Source: Limnochorda sp. L945t
GTDB taxonomy: Bacteria; Bacillota; Limnochordia; Limnochordales; Geochordaceae
NCBI RefSeq assembly: GCF_035593305.1
Contig: NZ_CP141615.1
Coordinates: forward strand, 930,001-994,000
DNA length: 64,000 nucleotides
Direction of reading: 5' to 3'
Position 1 is the stretch's first letter, and each line of letters starts with the position of its first letter. Shown here piece after piece: positions 52,143-60,836 of the stretch. Below the pieces are notes generated by a model. That model had not been told where the DNA came from and did not search any database. It was given only the letters and a program-made list of their open reading frames with translations. Made by a program: the position numbers and the translations under genes.

Positions 52143-53117
52143 TTGGACTACGAGCTGACCCAACAGGCCGCCGCCCGCGACTTCACGGCGGTGCCTGCGT
52201 CCCGGGCCCCGGTCAAGGCCGTCGACATCCACACCCATGCCGGCACGCTGCCCGAAACGGCGCTGTTGCTCCGGGCCGCCGAGCTTTACGGGATCGACAC
52301 CCTGGTGGTGATCGTGCACGACTACCTGGCGCCGGCTTCCGTGAGCAACGGGTGGGCCGGGTCGGTCGTGATCGCTCCCCAGCTGCGCTACGATCATCTG
52401 GACGACGAGGAGCGCTTCTTGAAAGAAAACCTCGAGCGCATCGAACAGGCCGGTCGGGCCGGGGTGCGGCTCGTGAAGTTCTGGTTCACCCCGCGCTTTT
52501 ACGCGACGACCCGGCTGCGGCTCGACGACCCGCGCCTGGCGCCCCTGCTTGCCCGCATCGACGCCCTGGGCATGGGGCTGCTGGTGCACGTGTCCGACCC
52601 GGACATCTGGTTCGAGCGGGTGTACACCGATCGTCAACTTTACGGCACCAAGGCCGAACAGTACCCCCAGCTCGAGGCCGTCCTGGATCGCCACCCGCGC
52701 ATGCCGGTCGTGGCGGCGCACATGGGCGGGGATCCCGAGCACCTGGATCACCTCCAGGAGCTCTTGGACCGGCATCCCAACCTCTTCCTCGATACGAGCG
52801 CCACCAAGTGGATGATCCGGGAACTCGGCCGCCAGCGGGAGGCGGCCCGGGCCTTCTTCATCCGCAACCGGCACCGGATCGTCTTCGGTACGGACCAGGT
52901 GGTGACCCGGGGGTCCGACCTGGTGCGCTATACCTCCCGGTACTGGACACACCGCCTCTTCTGGGAGACGAGCGTCGAATGCCCCTCTCCCGTCGAGGAT
53001 CCGGATTGTGACGGGATGCCGGTCATCCGGGGGCTGGATCTGCCGGGCGAGGTCCTCGCCGACATCTACCGCCACAACGCCGAGCGGATCCTCGGGACGC
53101 CCCCGCCCGCCCGCTGA
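52143..53117 (+). CDS. Amidohydrolase-family protein (Amidohydro_2 type)
   Basis: The 324-residue TIM-barrel metal hydrolase has VKAVDIHTHAGTLPE (the HxH metal ligands near residue 28), RLVKFWFTPRFY, GLLVHVSDPD, VVAAHMGGDPEHLDHLQELLDRHPNLFLDTSATKW and HRIVFGTDQ with the catalytic aspartate, then a C-terminal YRHNAERILG. This resembles the family of 2-amino-3-carboxymuconate-semialdehyde decarboxylase and related enzymes; the substrate is unknown. TTG 52143 is 12 bases after AAGGAGG. It shares no operon with neighbours. Confidence 0.88.
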   Translation: MDYELTQQAAARDFTAVPASRAPVKAVDIHTHAGTLPETALLLRAAELYGIDTLVVIVHDYLAPASVSNGWAGSVVIAPQLRYDHLDDEERFLKENLERIEQAGRAGVRLVKFWFTPRFYATTRLRLDDPRLAPLLARIDALGMGLLVHVSDPDIWFERVYTDRQLYGTKAEQYPQLEAVLDRHPRMPVVAAHMGGDPEHLDHLQELLDRHPNLFLDTSATKWMIRELGRQREAARAFFIRNRHRIVFGTDQVVTRGSDLVRYTSRYWTHRLFWETSVECPSPVEDPDCDGMPVIRGLDLPGEVLADIYRHNAERILGTPPPAR

Positions 53118-53157
53118 CGGCTCGGTGGGCGAGCGGGGGGTGCCTGCCGGCGGCCCG

Positions 53158-53382
53158 TCAATGTCCCTCGCTCTCGGAGCGGGCCTGGCGCCCGGCGCTG
53201 CGGCGAGGCGTCTCGGTAGGAGGATACAGGTCGGCGTCGTCGGGGTTGTCGATGACGACCAGGCTCTCGCCCGCCTCCTGGTCGGCGCCCTTCTCCTGCT
53301 GGGTGGTGAGCGGCCGCAACCGGTGCGGCCTTTCTCCGGGATCGCCGGGATGGGGATGTCGTCGAGCTCGGCGCCCTGCCAC
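53158..53382 (-). CDS. Possible small acidic protein with a suspected frame shift
   Basis: The 74-residue frame starts at GTG 53382, seven bases after GGAGGAG. Its second half (TTQQEKGADQEAGESLVVIDNPDDADLYPP) has normal G/C third positions and looks coding. Its first 20 codons do not; there the neighbouring frame looks coding instead (GAELDDIPIPAIPEKG). The switch is near 53318-53336. It may be a decayed gene, a sequence error, or not a gene. The rest of 53118-53506, including a G/C-rich inverted repeat around 53412-53458, shows nothing else I can identify. Confidence 0.35.
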   Translation of the reverse strand: MAGRRARRHPHPGDPGERPHRLRPLTTQQEKGADQEAGESLVVIDNPDDADLYPPTETPRRSAGRQARSESEGH

Positions 53383-53506
53383 GGCGTTACTCCTCCCCGG
53401 TCCAACGAAGGTGGGCGGCGCCCGTGGCCCCTCGGGGGGGGCACCACGGCGTCGCCCGTAGTCTCGCTCCGGCCCGGGCGCCTTTATGCACCGGGCCCGC
53501 CGGAAT

Positions 53507-55084
53507 TCAGAGGACCTCGGAGATGGCCTTCGCCTGGGTGAACAGCAGCAGGTAGTCCGGCCCGCCGGCCTTGGAGTCGGTGCCCGACATGTTGAAGCCC
53601 CCGAAGGGGTGAACGCCTACCAGGGCTCCCGTGCACTTGCGGTTGAAGTAGAGATTGCCCACGTGAAACTCGTGGCGCGCCTTCTCCAGCTTGGCCCGGT
53701 CCCGGGCATAGACCGACCCGGTCAGCCCGTACTCGGTGCCGTTGGCGATCTCGAGAGCGTGATCGAAGTCTCTCGCCCGGATGACCGCCAGCACCGGGCC
53801 GAAGATCTCCTCCTGGGCGATGCGGGCCTGGGGCTGCACGTCCACGAAGACGGTCGGCTCGATGAAGTACCCGGCCTGCTCCGGACGCTCGGCAGACTCG
53901 CCGAACGGCCGGCCTCCGGCCACGAGCCTGCCCTCGCGCCGGCCGACGTCGATGTACTCCAGCACCTTCTTGAACTGGGACAGGTCGACCACCGGCCCGA
54001 CCTGGGTCTCGTAGAGCGCCGGATCGCCGATGCGAAGCGCTTTGGTACGCTCGACGATCATCTCGAGTACCCGGTCGTGGACGGCATCGAGCAGGATGGC
54101 CCGGGATCCGGCCGAGCACTTCTGTCCCTGGAAGCCGAACGCGGAGGTCACGATCGCCTGCGCGGCCGCCGGGAGGTCGGCGCTTTCGTCGACGATCACC
54201 GCGTTCTTCCCGCCCATCTCGGCGATGACCCGCTTGATCCACTTCTGACCGGGCGCGGTACGAGCCGCCAGTTCGTTGATCCGCAACCCCACTTCCTTGG
54301 ACCCGGTAAAGGCGATCATCCGGGTCAGCGGGTGGCTCACCAGGACGTCGCCCACGGCGCCGCCGCTTCCCGGCGTGAAGTTGAGGACGCCCTCCGGGAT
54401 GCCGGCCTCGAAGAGGATGTCCGCCACCTTGGCGCCGATCACGGGCGACAGGCTGGACGGCTTGAGCACCACCGTGTTGCCGGCGACCAGGGCGGCGGAG
54501 GTCATGCCGGTCAGGATGGAGAGCGGGAAGTTCCACGGCGGGATGACCACGACCACGCCGAGCGGGATGTAGCGCTGCTCGTTCTCCTCGCCGGGAAGCG
54601 GGGTGAGGGGCTGGGGCGCTCCCAGGCGCATCATCTCGCGGGCGTAGTACTCCAGGAAGTCGATGGCCTCGGCCGTCTCCACGTCGGCCTCCACCCACGT
54701 CTTGCCGACCTCCAGGACCTGCCAGGCGTTGAGCTCCAGCCGGCGCCGCCGCATGATGGCCGCCGCGCGCAACAGCACCCGGGCCCTGGCGTCGGGGCTG
54801 TACCGGCTCCAGCGCCCAAAGGCCTCGTAGGCGGACCGGATGGCGCGATCGGCCAGCTCCGGGTCCGCCTTCGAAACATATCCGACAATCTCGGCCGGGC
54901 GGGCCGGGTTGGTCGAGACGATCTCCTCGCGGGTGGTGACGGAGTCGCCGCCAATCACCAGCGGATAGTGGCGACCCAGGCTGGATCGGACCCGGGCGAC
55001 GGCCTCTTCCATGGCCCGCCGGTTTTCGGGTACGGAGAAGTCGACGAAGGGCTCGTTGCGGAACGACCCGACCATGGGCAACAT
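53507..55084 (-). CDS. rocA: 1-pyrroline-5-carboxylate dehydrogenase (L-glutamate gamma-semialdehyde dehydrogenase)
   Basis: The enzyme oxidises glutamate semialdehyde to glutamate with NAD in proline and arginine breakdown. The 525-residue protein matches the RocA group: VIPPWNFPLSILTGMTSAALVAGNTVVLKPS, FTGSKEVGLRI, the Glu in VIAEMGGKNAVIVDE, catalytic Cys in FGFQGQKCSAGSRAI, EEIFGPVLAV, NRKCTGALVGVHPFGGFNMSGT. ATG 55084 follows a G-rich SD, with ATG 55075 as an alternative. No rocD or proline dehydrogenase is nearby. It catalyses the opposite direction from proA at 106. Confidence 0.95.
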   Translation of the reverse strand: MLPMVGSFRNEPFVDFSVPENRRAMEEAVARVRSSLGRHYPLVIGGDSVTTREEIVSTNPARPAEIVGYVSKADPELADRAIRSAYEAFGRWSRYSPDARARVLLRAAAIMRRRRLELNAWQVLEVGKTWVEADVETAEAIDFLEYYAREMMRLGAPQPLTPLPGEENEQRYIPLGVVVVIPPWNFPLSILTGMTSAALVAGNTVVLKPSSLSPVIGAKVADILFEAGIPEGVLNFTPGSGGAVGDVLVSHPLTRMIAFTGSKEVGLRINELAARTAPGQKWIKRVIAEMGGKNAVIVDESADLPAAAQAIVTSAFGFQGQKCSAGSRAILLDAVHDRVLEMIVERTKALRIGDPALYETQVGPVVDLSQFKKVLEYIDVGRREGRLVAGGRPFGESAERPEQAGYFIEPTVFVDVQPQARIAQEEIFGPVLAVIRARDFDHALEIANGTEYGLTGSVYARDRAKLEKARHEFHVGNLYFNRKCTGALVGVHPFGGFNMSGTDSKAGGPDYLLLFTQAKAISEVL

Positions 55085-55184
55085 CCCCCCCGTGCCTCAT
55101 TCCATCCGCCCGCACGGATTCCTCGGGGTAGGGGCGCATAAGGATGTCCAGGCAACGCGGACCAGCGGGGGAAGCTGTCGTACC

Positions 55185-55484
55185 ATGGTCAACCGCTGGG
55201 CCGGGCGCGCGGCCCGGGCCCTGGATATCCCGGCAGACGTCTTCGGCGAGAGCCGGGTCTCCATCGTAGGGACCCGGCGGCTGCTGGTGGAGAACCACCG
55301 GGGCCTGGTGCACTTCTCCACGGGGGAGATCGTGGTGCGGGTCCCTTCGGGGCAGCTGGTGGTACGCGGGCGCGGGCTGGTCATCGGCGCCATCCAGCCC
55401 GACTGGCTGCGCGTCGACGGGAAGATCGAGCAGGTCGTGCTCACCGGCGGCGCATGGCACGGGACGGACCGGGCCGATGGGTGA
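55185..55484 (+). CDS. yqfC: Sporulation protein YqfC
   Basis: YqfC is a small mother-cell protein made under sigma-E in Bacillus, of unclear function. The 99-residue product shows the family pattern ALDIPADVFGESRVSIVGTRRLLVENHRGLVHFSTGEIVVRVPSGQLVVRGRGLVI. It overlaps yqfD by eight bases, the conserved pairing. ATG 55185 is chosen because similarity begins there; the frame is open further upstream without similarity. Confidence 0.9.
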   Translation: MVNRWAGRAARALDIPADVFGESRVSIVGTRRLLVENHRGLVHFSTGEIVVRVPSGQLVVRGRGLVIGAIQPDWLRVDGKIEQVVLTGGAWHGTDRADG

Positions 55485-56661
55485 ATGGCTGTCGGGGTAC
55501 GTCGTGATCCGGGCCAGCGGCGAGGGGCTGGCCGGGTTCGTCAACCTCGCGAGCCGGGCCGGGGTAGAGTTGTACCGGGCCCGCCGGGTGGGTCGCCACG
55601 TGCTGGTGGCGACCGTGGCGGCCCGGGATTTCCGCCGGCTGCGGGCCCCCGCCCGGCAAAGCGGGGTACGGGTGCGGCTCATCCGGCGAGGAGGGCTCCC
55701 CTTCGTCGCGGCGCGCATCGCCGCCAGTCCTGGCCTGATCGCCGGCTTCGCGGTGGCGGCCGTCCTGGTGGCAGCCCTGAGCGCCCGCGTCTGGGTGGTG
55801 GACGTGCAGGGGGTTTCCGGGCGGCTGTTGGAGCAGCTGCAGGAAGTGTTGAGCCGATCGGGCTTGCGGCCCGGCGTCCTCAAGCACCGCGTCGAGACCC
55901 GCCAGCTGGAGCAGGAACTGCTGGAGGCGATGCCGCAGCTCGCCTGGACCCGGGTCCAGATCGTCGGGAGCGTGGCGCGGGTCGAGGTCCGTCCGCGGCG
56001 AGACGAACAGCGTCTGTTCATGGCTCCCGGTGACGTGGTGGCCGCGATGGACGGCCTGGTGGTCCAGGTCATCCCCGGAGCGGGGTGGCCCGTGGTGCGG
56101 CAGGGCGACGTGGTGCGCCGCGGGCAGGTGCTCATCACCGGGCAGCCGCCGGCCGGGGTCGACCCGGCTTCCGCCAGGCCGGTGAGGGCGACCGGGGTGG
56201 TGTACGCCCGGGTCTGGTCCGAGGCGGTCGCCGAGCAGCCCCTCGAGATGCGCATCGACACCCCGACCGGGCGGCGGGCGACGGGCTGGCTCGTGCGGGT
56301 GGGCCCGTGGCACCTCCGGTTGGGGGCGATCGACCCGCCGTTCCGGCGGTTCCAGAGCGAGATCGCGCACCATCGCCTGCCGCGGCCGCTGGACTGGATG
56401 CCGGTCGCGTGGGACCGGGTCGCTTACGACGAAATGCGATCCCACGCCGTCGCCCTCGACAGGCAGCAGGCCCGGCGGATCGCGCAAGAGCAGGCGCTCG
56501 AACGGGCGCTGGCCCGGCTCGGGGCGTCTCCCGAGATTCTGAGGCAAACGGTGACGACCCAGGAGCAGGAACTGAGCCGGGGGGTGGTCGTGGTCCGAAG
56601 CCGGGCGATCGTGGAGGCCGTCCAGCAAATCGGCCAGTTCGTACCTTCCGAGGGGCGCTGA
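55477..56661 (+). CDS. yqfD: Sporulation protein YqfD
   Basis: YqfD is needed for normal sporulation and contains one membrane span. The 394-residue protein has an N-terminal cytoplasmic domain (GYVVIRASGEGLAGFVNLASRAGVELYRARR), a span at about residues 83-105 (PGLIAGFAVAAVLVAALSA), and the extracytoplasmic part with WTRVQIVGSVARVEVRPR, VVRQGDVVRRGQVLITG and a C-terminal coil. The usual next gene, phoH, is absent; yqfF follows. Confidence 0.93.
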   Translation: MGEWLSGYVVIRASGEGLAGFVNLASRAGVELYRARRVGRHVLVATVAARDFRRLRAPARQSGVRVRLIRRGGLPFVAARIAASPGLIAGFAVAAVLVAALSARVWVVDVQGVSGRLLEQLQEVLSRSGLRPGVLKHRVETRQLEQELLEAMPQLAWTRVQIVGSVARVEVRPRRDEQRLFMAPGDVVAAMDGLVVQVIPGAGWPVVRQGDVVRRGQVLITGQPPAGVDPASARPVRATGVVYARVWSEAVAEQPLEMRIDTPTGRRATGWLVRVGPWHLRLGAIDPPFRRFQSEIAHHRLPRPLDWMPVAWDRVAYDEMRSHAVALDRQQARRIAQEQALERALARLGASPEILRQTVTTQEQELSRGVVVVRSRAIVEAVQQIGQFVPSEGR

Positions 56662-56694
56662 GGCGGCCAGCTGGCCTTCCCATCCGGGCCGCAC

Positions 56695-56700
56695 TATACT
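56695..56700 (+). promoter_or_regulatory. Candidate -10 element of the yqfF operon
   Basis: TATACT at 56695-56700 with a weak TGGCCT 17 bases upstream. Transcription would start near 56707, which is also the first GTG of the frame, but the SD-supported start is 84 bases further on. Confidence 0.4.
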
Positions 56701-56790
56701 GGGGACGTGAAGCGGCCGGGCAGGGCCCGGCGCGGTGGAGATCCTGGATTGGGGAGGCATGGCTTGCCCGCCGAACCCGGAGAGGGCCAC

Positions 56791-59016
56791 GTGGCGCCGA
56801 CCGTCTCCTGGATGCACGACCGGCGCTCGGACCTGGCGAGCCTCTGGAGACGGCTCTCGCACCTTCATACCGGGCAGCGCCTGCGGCGCCTCGACCATCC
56901 CTTGACGGTCGCAGTGGTGAGCTGGGCCGTGCTGGTCGCCTTGTTCGTGCCGGCGGTGACTCGCCCCGGGGTGCGGCTGGCGCCCGGCCAGGTGAGCCCG
57001 GTCGACATCGAGGCCCCCCGCACCATCGAAAACCGCTACCAGACGAGGCAGCTCCAGCAGCAGGCGGTCAAGGATGCGCTGCGGCGTGCCGCCGAGGACC
57101 CGGCCAACTACTCCATCGACCCCACCGCGGCCGTCCAGGCCGGTGACCGGGTGCGCAAGGCCCTCGCCCTCATCGCTGCCGAGCGGGAGCGCCTCTGGCA
57201 AAGGGCGCAGCGGTCGGCGCGCCCGGGTGCGCCGCCTGACGCCAACTACCGGCCGCCGGCGGCAGAGGCCCGGGAGCGGGCCGGGGCGCTGCAATCCCTG
57301 ATCCTGCAGCAGGCCAACCTCGCGCTGCCCACGGCGGCGGTGACCGAGGCGCTGCGCATGACGCCCACCGCCTTCATGGCGGTGCACGATCAGGTGCCCG
57401 GGGTGGTGGAGCACGTCATGAGCTCCACCCGCATCGCCTCGGACGGGGTAGAGGCGGCGCAGGGCCAGGTCGATGGCCAGATCGGGCGGTTGAAGATGCC
57501 CCCCGAGGCGGTGCCGACGGCCCGGACCATGGCCCGGGCCGCGCTCATGCCCAACCTGATCCTGGACCCCGGCCGGATCGAGCGGCTCCGGCAGGAGGCC
57601 ATCCGCAGCGTCCAGCCGGTCATGGTCGTACAGCACCAGGTCATCCTGCGCAGGGGCGACGTGGTGACCGAGGAGCACGTGGAACTGCTGTCCGACCTGG
57701 GGCTGTTGGGCCGTTCCGGGCGATTTTGGTCGGGCCTGTTGGGTGCGAGCGTGCTCCTGGCGCTGCTCGTCGGGATGATGGCGCTGTACGTCGCGCGGTT
57801 TCACCCCAAGATCGCCCGCTCGACCCGCATGGCCGCGCTCGTCGCATCCCTCGCCCTGGTGGCGGCCGTTTCCGCCCGGATCCTGGAGGGCTTGCGCTGG
57901 GCGCCCGCCGGGTACCTGGCGCCCGTCGCCTTTTCGGGGATGCTGGCCACTCTGCTGCTGGACGCCCGGCTGGGTGCGGGGCTCGTCTCGGCGCTCTCCG
58001 TGCTGATGGGGCTCCTCTTCGGTTTCAGCGAGCGCCACGTGCTGGTGAGCTTCGTCACGGGCATGACGGCGGTCTTCAACGTGCACCGTCTGAGCCAGCG
58101 CTCTGACCTGACCCGTACCGGCGTGGTCTCGGGCGTCGCGGGGCTGGCGACGTTGGGGGCGCTCGGGCTCATGCAATCGGACCCCGACACCGTCGTGGCC
58201 AGCTGGGCGGGGCTTGCCAACGGCGTGTTGAGCTCCATCCTGGCGCTGGGCCTGCTGCCGTTCGTGGAAACCCTGTTCGGGGCCATCTCCACCGTGCGGC
58301 TCATGGAGCTGTCCAACCCCAATCAGCCGCTGTTGCGACGGTTGCTCCTGGAGGCGCCGGGCACCTACCACCACAGCCTCATGGTGGGCAACCTGGCCGA
58401 GGCGGCGGCGGAGGCGGTGGGAGGCGACCCGGTGCTCTGCCGCACGGGCGCCCTGTACCATGACGTGGGCAAGGTGCGCAGGCCCTACTTCTTCGTGGAG
58501 AACCAGTTCGGCGACGCCAACCCCCACGAACGGCTGATGCCGAGCCTGAGCACCCTCATCATCATGTCCCACGTGAAAGACGGCGTAGAACTGGCCCGGC
58601 AGGCCGGGCTCCCGGAGGGCGTGGTCGACTTCATCCGCACGCACCACGGGACGGACCTGGTGCGTTACTTCTACATGAAGGCGGTCCAGGCCGAAGGAGC
58701 GGAGAAGGTCAACGAGCGGGACTACCGCTACCCGGGCCCGAAACCCCACACCAAGGAGACGGCCATCGTCATGCTGGCCGATTCGGTCGAGGCCTCTGCC
58801 CGATCGCTGACCCGGCCCACTCCAGGGAGGATCGAAGGGCTGGTGCGCAAGGTCATCCGCGAGCGCCTGCTGGACGGGCAACTCGACGAGAGTACCCTGA
58901 CGCTGCAAGAGCTCAACGATATCGGCAGCGCCTTCGTCAAGATCCTGACGGGCATCTACCATGCCCGCATCGAGTATCCGGAGCTGGAGCGCCAGGAAGA
59001 GGCGCGCCGGGCATGA
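56791..59016 (+). CDS. yqfF: 7TM-HD c-di-AMP phosphodiesterase (PgpH/YqfF)
   Basis: PgpH-type enzymes degrade c-di-AMP, controlling potassium and cell-wall homeostasis. The 741-residue protein has an N-terminal span and extracellular 7TMR-HDED domain (VSPVDIEAPRTIENRYQTRQLQQQAVKDALRRA), seven membrane spans from about residue 325 to 530, and a cytoplasmic HD domain: LLLEAPGTYHHSLMVGNLAEAAAEAVGGD, ALYHDVGKVRRPYFFVENQ, LIIMSHVKDGVELARQAGLPEGVVDFIRTHHGTDLVRYFY. GTG 56791 is preferred because GGAGAGG precedes it by six bases. The stop overlaps the ybeY start (ATGA). Confidence 0.95.
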   Translation: MAPTVSWMHDRRSDLASLWRRLSHLHTGQRLRRLDHPLTVAVVSWAVLVALFVPAVTRPGVRLAPGQVSPVDIEAPRTIENRYQTRQLQQQAVKDALRRAAEDPANYSIDPTAAVQAGDRVRKALALIAAERERLWQRAQRSARPGAPPDANYRPPAAEARERAGALQSLILQQANLALPTAAVTEALRMTPTAFMAVHDQVPGVVEHVMSSTRIASDGVEAAQGQVDGQIGRLKMPPEAVPTARTMARAALMPNLILDPGRIERLRQEAIRSVQPVMVVQHQVILRRGDVVTEEHVELLSDLGLLGRSGRFWSGLLGASVLLALLVGMMALYVARFHPKIARSTRMAALVASLALVAAVSARILEGLRWAPAGYLAPVAFSGMLATLLLDARLGAGLVSALSVLMGLLFGFSERHVLVSFVTGMTAVFNVHRLSQRSDLTRTGVVSGVAGLATLGALGLMQSDPDTVVASWAGLANGVLSSILALGLLPFVETLFGAISTVRLMELSNPNQPLLRRLLLEAPGTYHHSLMVGNLAEAAAEAVGGDPVLCRTGALYHDVGKVRRPYFFVENQFGDANPHERLMPSLSTLIIMSHVKDGVELARQAGLPEGVVDFIRTHHGTDLVRYFYMKAVQAEGAEKVNERDYRYPGPKPHTKETAIVMLADSVEASARSLTRPTPGRIEGLVRKVIRERLLDGQLDESTLTLQELNDIGSAFVKILTGIYHARIEYPELERQEEARRA

Positions 59017-59522
59017 CGACGCCGCGAGCGCGAGGGGCCTCCCGGCCCTGGATCGTGCACGTCCACAACCACCAGCAGGCCGTCGCGGTCCACGAGCTCA
59101 TCCGCCGCCGCCTGGTCCACCGGGCGGTCGGCAAGGTGCTGGAGCAGCACGTCGGGCGGGCCCGCCGGCCGGTGGAGGTCAGCGTGGCCCTGGTGGACGA
59201 CGAGACGATCCAGGAGCTCAACGGGCGGTTCCGGGCCATCCCGAAGCCGACGGACGTACTCTCCTTTCGCCTGGAGGAGGAGCCGGACCGGGTGGCCGGC
59301 CCCCCGGGCGAGCCGGTACTGCTGGGCGAGATCGTCATCAGCGCTCCGCGGGCGGAGCAGCAGGCTCGGGAGTACGGGCACTCGCTGGAGCGGGAAATGG
59401 CGTATCTCGCGGTACACGGCTGCCTGCACCTGCTCGGCTATGACCATGAGGACGAGGCATCCCGGAAGGTGATGCGGGCGCAAGAGGAGGCCGCACTCGA
59501 AGCGTGCGGCCTGGGCCGGTGA
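59013..59522 (+). CDS. ybeY: Endoribonuclease YbeY
   Basis: YbeY is a zinc-dependent RNase involved in 16S rRNA 3' end maturation and ribosome quality control. The 169-residue protein has IPKPTDVLSFRLEE, LLGEIVIS and the zinc motif HGCLHLLGYDH (H3xH5xH). ATG 59013 overlaps the yqfF stop. The yqfF-ybeY-dgkA-cdd order is typical of Firmicutes. Confidence 0.96.
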   Translation: MTTPRARGASRPWIVHVHNHQQAVAVHELIRRRLVHRAVGKVLEQHVGRARRPVEVSVALVDDETIQELNGRFRAIPKPTDVLSFRLEEEPDRVAGPPGEPVLLGEIVISAPRAEQQAREYGHSLEREMAYLAVHGCLHLLGYDHEDEASRKVMRAQEEAALEACGLGR

Positions 59523-60262
59523 GCGCCGTGGCGTTTCCTGAGGGGCAGGGCCCCGCCCCCCGGCGCGCCCGCAGCGTGGCCGAGAGCTTCCGGTTTGCCA
59601 CCGCCGGGCTGGTGCACGCGCTGCGCACCCAGCGTAACCTGCGCATCCATTTCCTGCTGGCCCTTCTCGTCATGGTGCTGGCGCTGGCGGTCCGGCTGAG
59701 CCGGCTGGAGCTTGCGGTCCTGGTGCTGACCGTCGCGGTCGTGCTGGTGGCAGAGCTGGTCAATACCGCCGTCGAGGCCGCGGTGGACCTCTTCTCGCCG
59801 CAGTTGCACGACCTGGCCCGCATCGCCAAGAACGTGGCGGCCGGAGCGGTCATGGTCAGCGCCATCGGGGCGGTCGTGGTGGGCATCCTGCTCTTCTATC
59901 AGCCGCTGATGGCGGTGCTGGCTCACCCCTCGGCCGTGCCGGCGCGCCATTCGCAAAGTTACCTGACCCTGGTCGGGACCAGCCTGACGCTGTTGTTCAC
60001 CTGGGCGGGCAAGAGCTGGCTCACCCGCCCGGTGCGTTTAGCCGGCGGCATGCCGAGCGGCCACTCGGCGGTGGCGTGGGCGCTGGCGACGGCCATCTAC
60101 CTTGCCGGCGCCGGCCCCTGGCTGAGCTTGATAGGGGCGGTTCTGGCGGGCCTGGTGGCGGAAAGCCGCCTGGAGGCGGGGCTGCACGATGTCTGGGAAG
60201 TCGCCGCCGGGGCCGCCCTGGGCGTCGGCGTGATGGCGGGCGTCTTCTTGCTGCTGGGATGA
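59519..60262 (+). CDS. dgkA: Undecaprenol/diacylglycerol kinase fused to a PAP2 phosphatase
   Basis: The first ~115 residues are a DgkA-type kinase: SFRFATAGLVHALRTQRNLRIHF, then ELVNTAVEAAVDL and ARIAKNVAAGAVMVSAIGA, with three spans. In Firmicutes this kinase phosphorylates undecaprenol. The last ~95 residues form a PAP2-like domain with GGMPSGHSAVAWALATAIYL and AESRLEAGLHDVWEVAAGAALG; its first motif is reduced to KSWLTRP. Together (247 residues) one polypeptide could add and remove phosphate from lipids. Such fusions occur in other Firmicutes. GTG 59519 overlaps the ybeY stop. Confidence 0.93.
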   Translation: MSAVAFPEGQGPAPRRARSVAESFRFATAGLVHALRTQRNLRIHFLLALLVMVLALAVRLSRLELAVLVLTVAVVLVAELVNTAVEAAVDLFSPQLHDLARIAKNVAAGAVMVSAIGAVVVGILLFYQPLMAVLAHPSAVPARHSQSYLTLVGTSLTLLFTWAGKSWLTRPVRLAGGMPSGHSAVAWALATAIYLAGAGPWLSLIGAVLAGLVAESRLEAGLHDVWEVAAGAALGVGVMAGVFLLLG

Positions 60263-60316
60263 GAGCCTCTTTGCGCGCGGGCGGCCGGGCGCGCCGCTCG
60301 CGCAGCCGATACGGGG

Positions 60317-60781
60317 GTGGGCGTGTTGGGGGAGCATGCGACGCGGTTGACGCCTGAACAGGAAGAGGCCCTGGTGCGCCGGGCCTGGGAGGTCCGGGAA
60401 CGGGCCTATGCGCCGTACAGCGGCTTCCGGGTGGGGGCTGCGCTCCTCACGGGCGACGGGCAGATCTTCACGGGGTGCAACGTCGAAAACGCCGTCTACG
60501 GAGCCACGTTGTGCGCGGAGCGGACGGCGGTCGGACAGGCGGTGGCGGCCGGGCAGCGGGACCTGGTGGCCATCGCCGTCGTCGCCGCGACCGACGCCCT
60601 CACCACGCCGTGCGGGATTTGCCGCCAGGTGCTGGCGGAGTTCGGCCCCCGGATGGCGGTGGTCGTGGACAACGGGAAAGAGCGCCGGCGGTATGGGCTC
60701 GACGAGCTGCTGCCCGACGCCTTTTCCCGTTCCCACCTGGAGGATGCCGCGGGGCGGCAGGTATCTTTCACCGGCCCGTGA
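60317..60781 (+). CDS. cdd: Cytidine deaminase
   Basis: Cdd converts cytidine and deoxycytidine to uridine forms in pyrimidine salvage. The 154-residue protein has YAPYSGFRVGAALLTGDG, the zinc/catalytic motif CNVENAVYGATLCAERTAVGQAV and PCGICRQVLAEF. GTG 60317 gives a slightly long N-terminus; GTG 60323 or TTG 60326 are also possible. It follows dgkA as in Bacillus, but era, which normally comes next, is replaced by sigI. Confidence 0.95.
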   Translation: MGVLGEHATRLTPEQEEALVRRAWEVRERAYAPYSGFRVGAALLTGDGQIFTGCNVENAVYGATLCAERTAVGQAVAAGQRDLVAIAVVAATDALTTPCGICRQVLAEFGPRMAVVVDNGKERRRYGLDELLPDAFSRSHLEDAAGRQVSFTGP

Positions 60782-60836
60782 AATCTATGCCTGCGCTACG
60801 CTGCCGGCCGCAAGACCAACACGAGGTGGCCAGACG

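Noticed and set aside
56695..56709. A leaderless start of yqfF at GTG 56707
   Set aside because: The predicted transcription start coincides with this GTG, but GTG 56791 has a well-spaced GGAGAGG, so the longer frame is less likely.
55441..58962. A 1173-codon open frame on the minus strand opposite yqfD and yqfF
   Set aside because: It is a shadow of GC-rich coding sequence: His/Arg/Pro/Gly-rich composition, no family motif, and strong plus-strand genes with clear domains.
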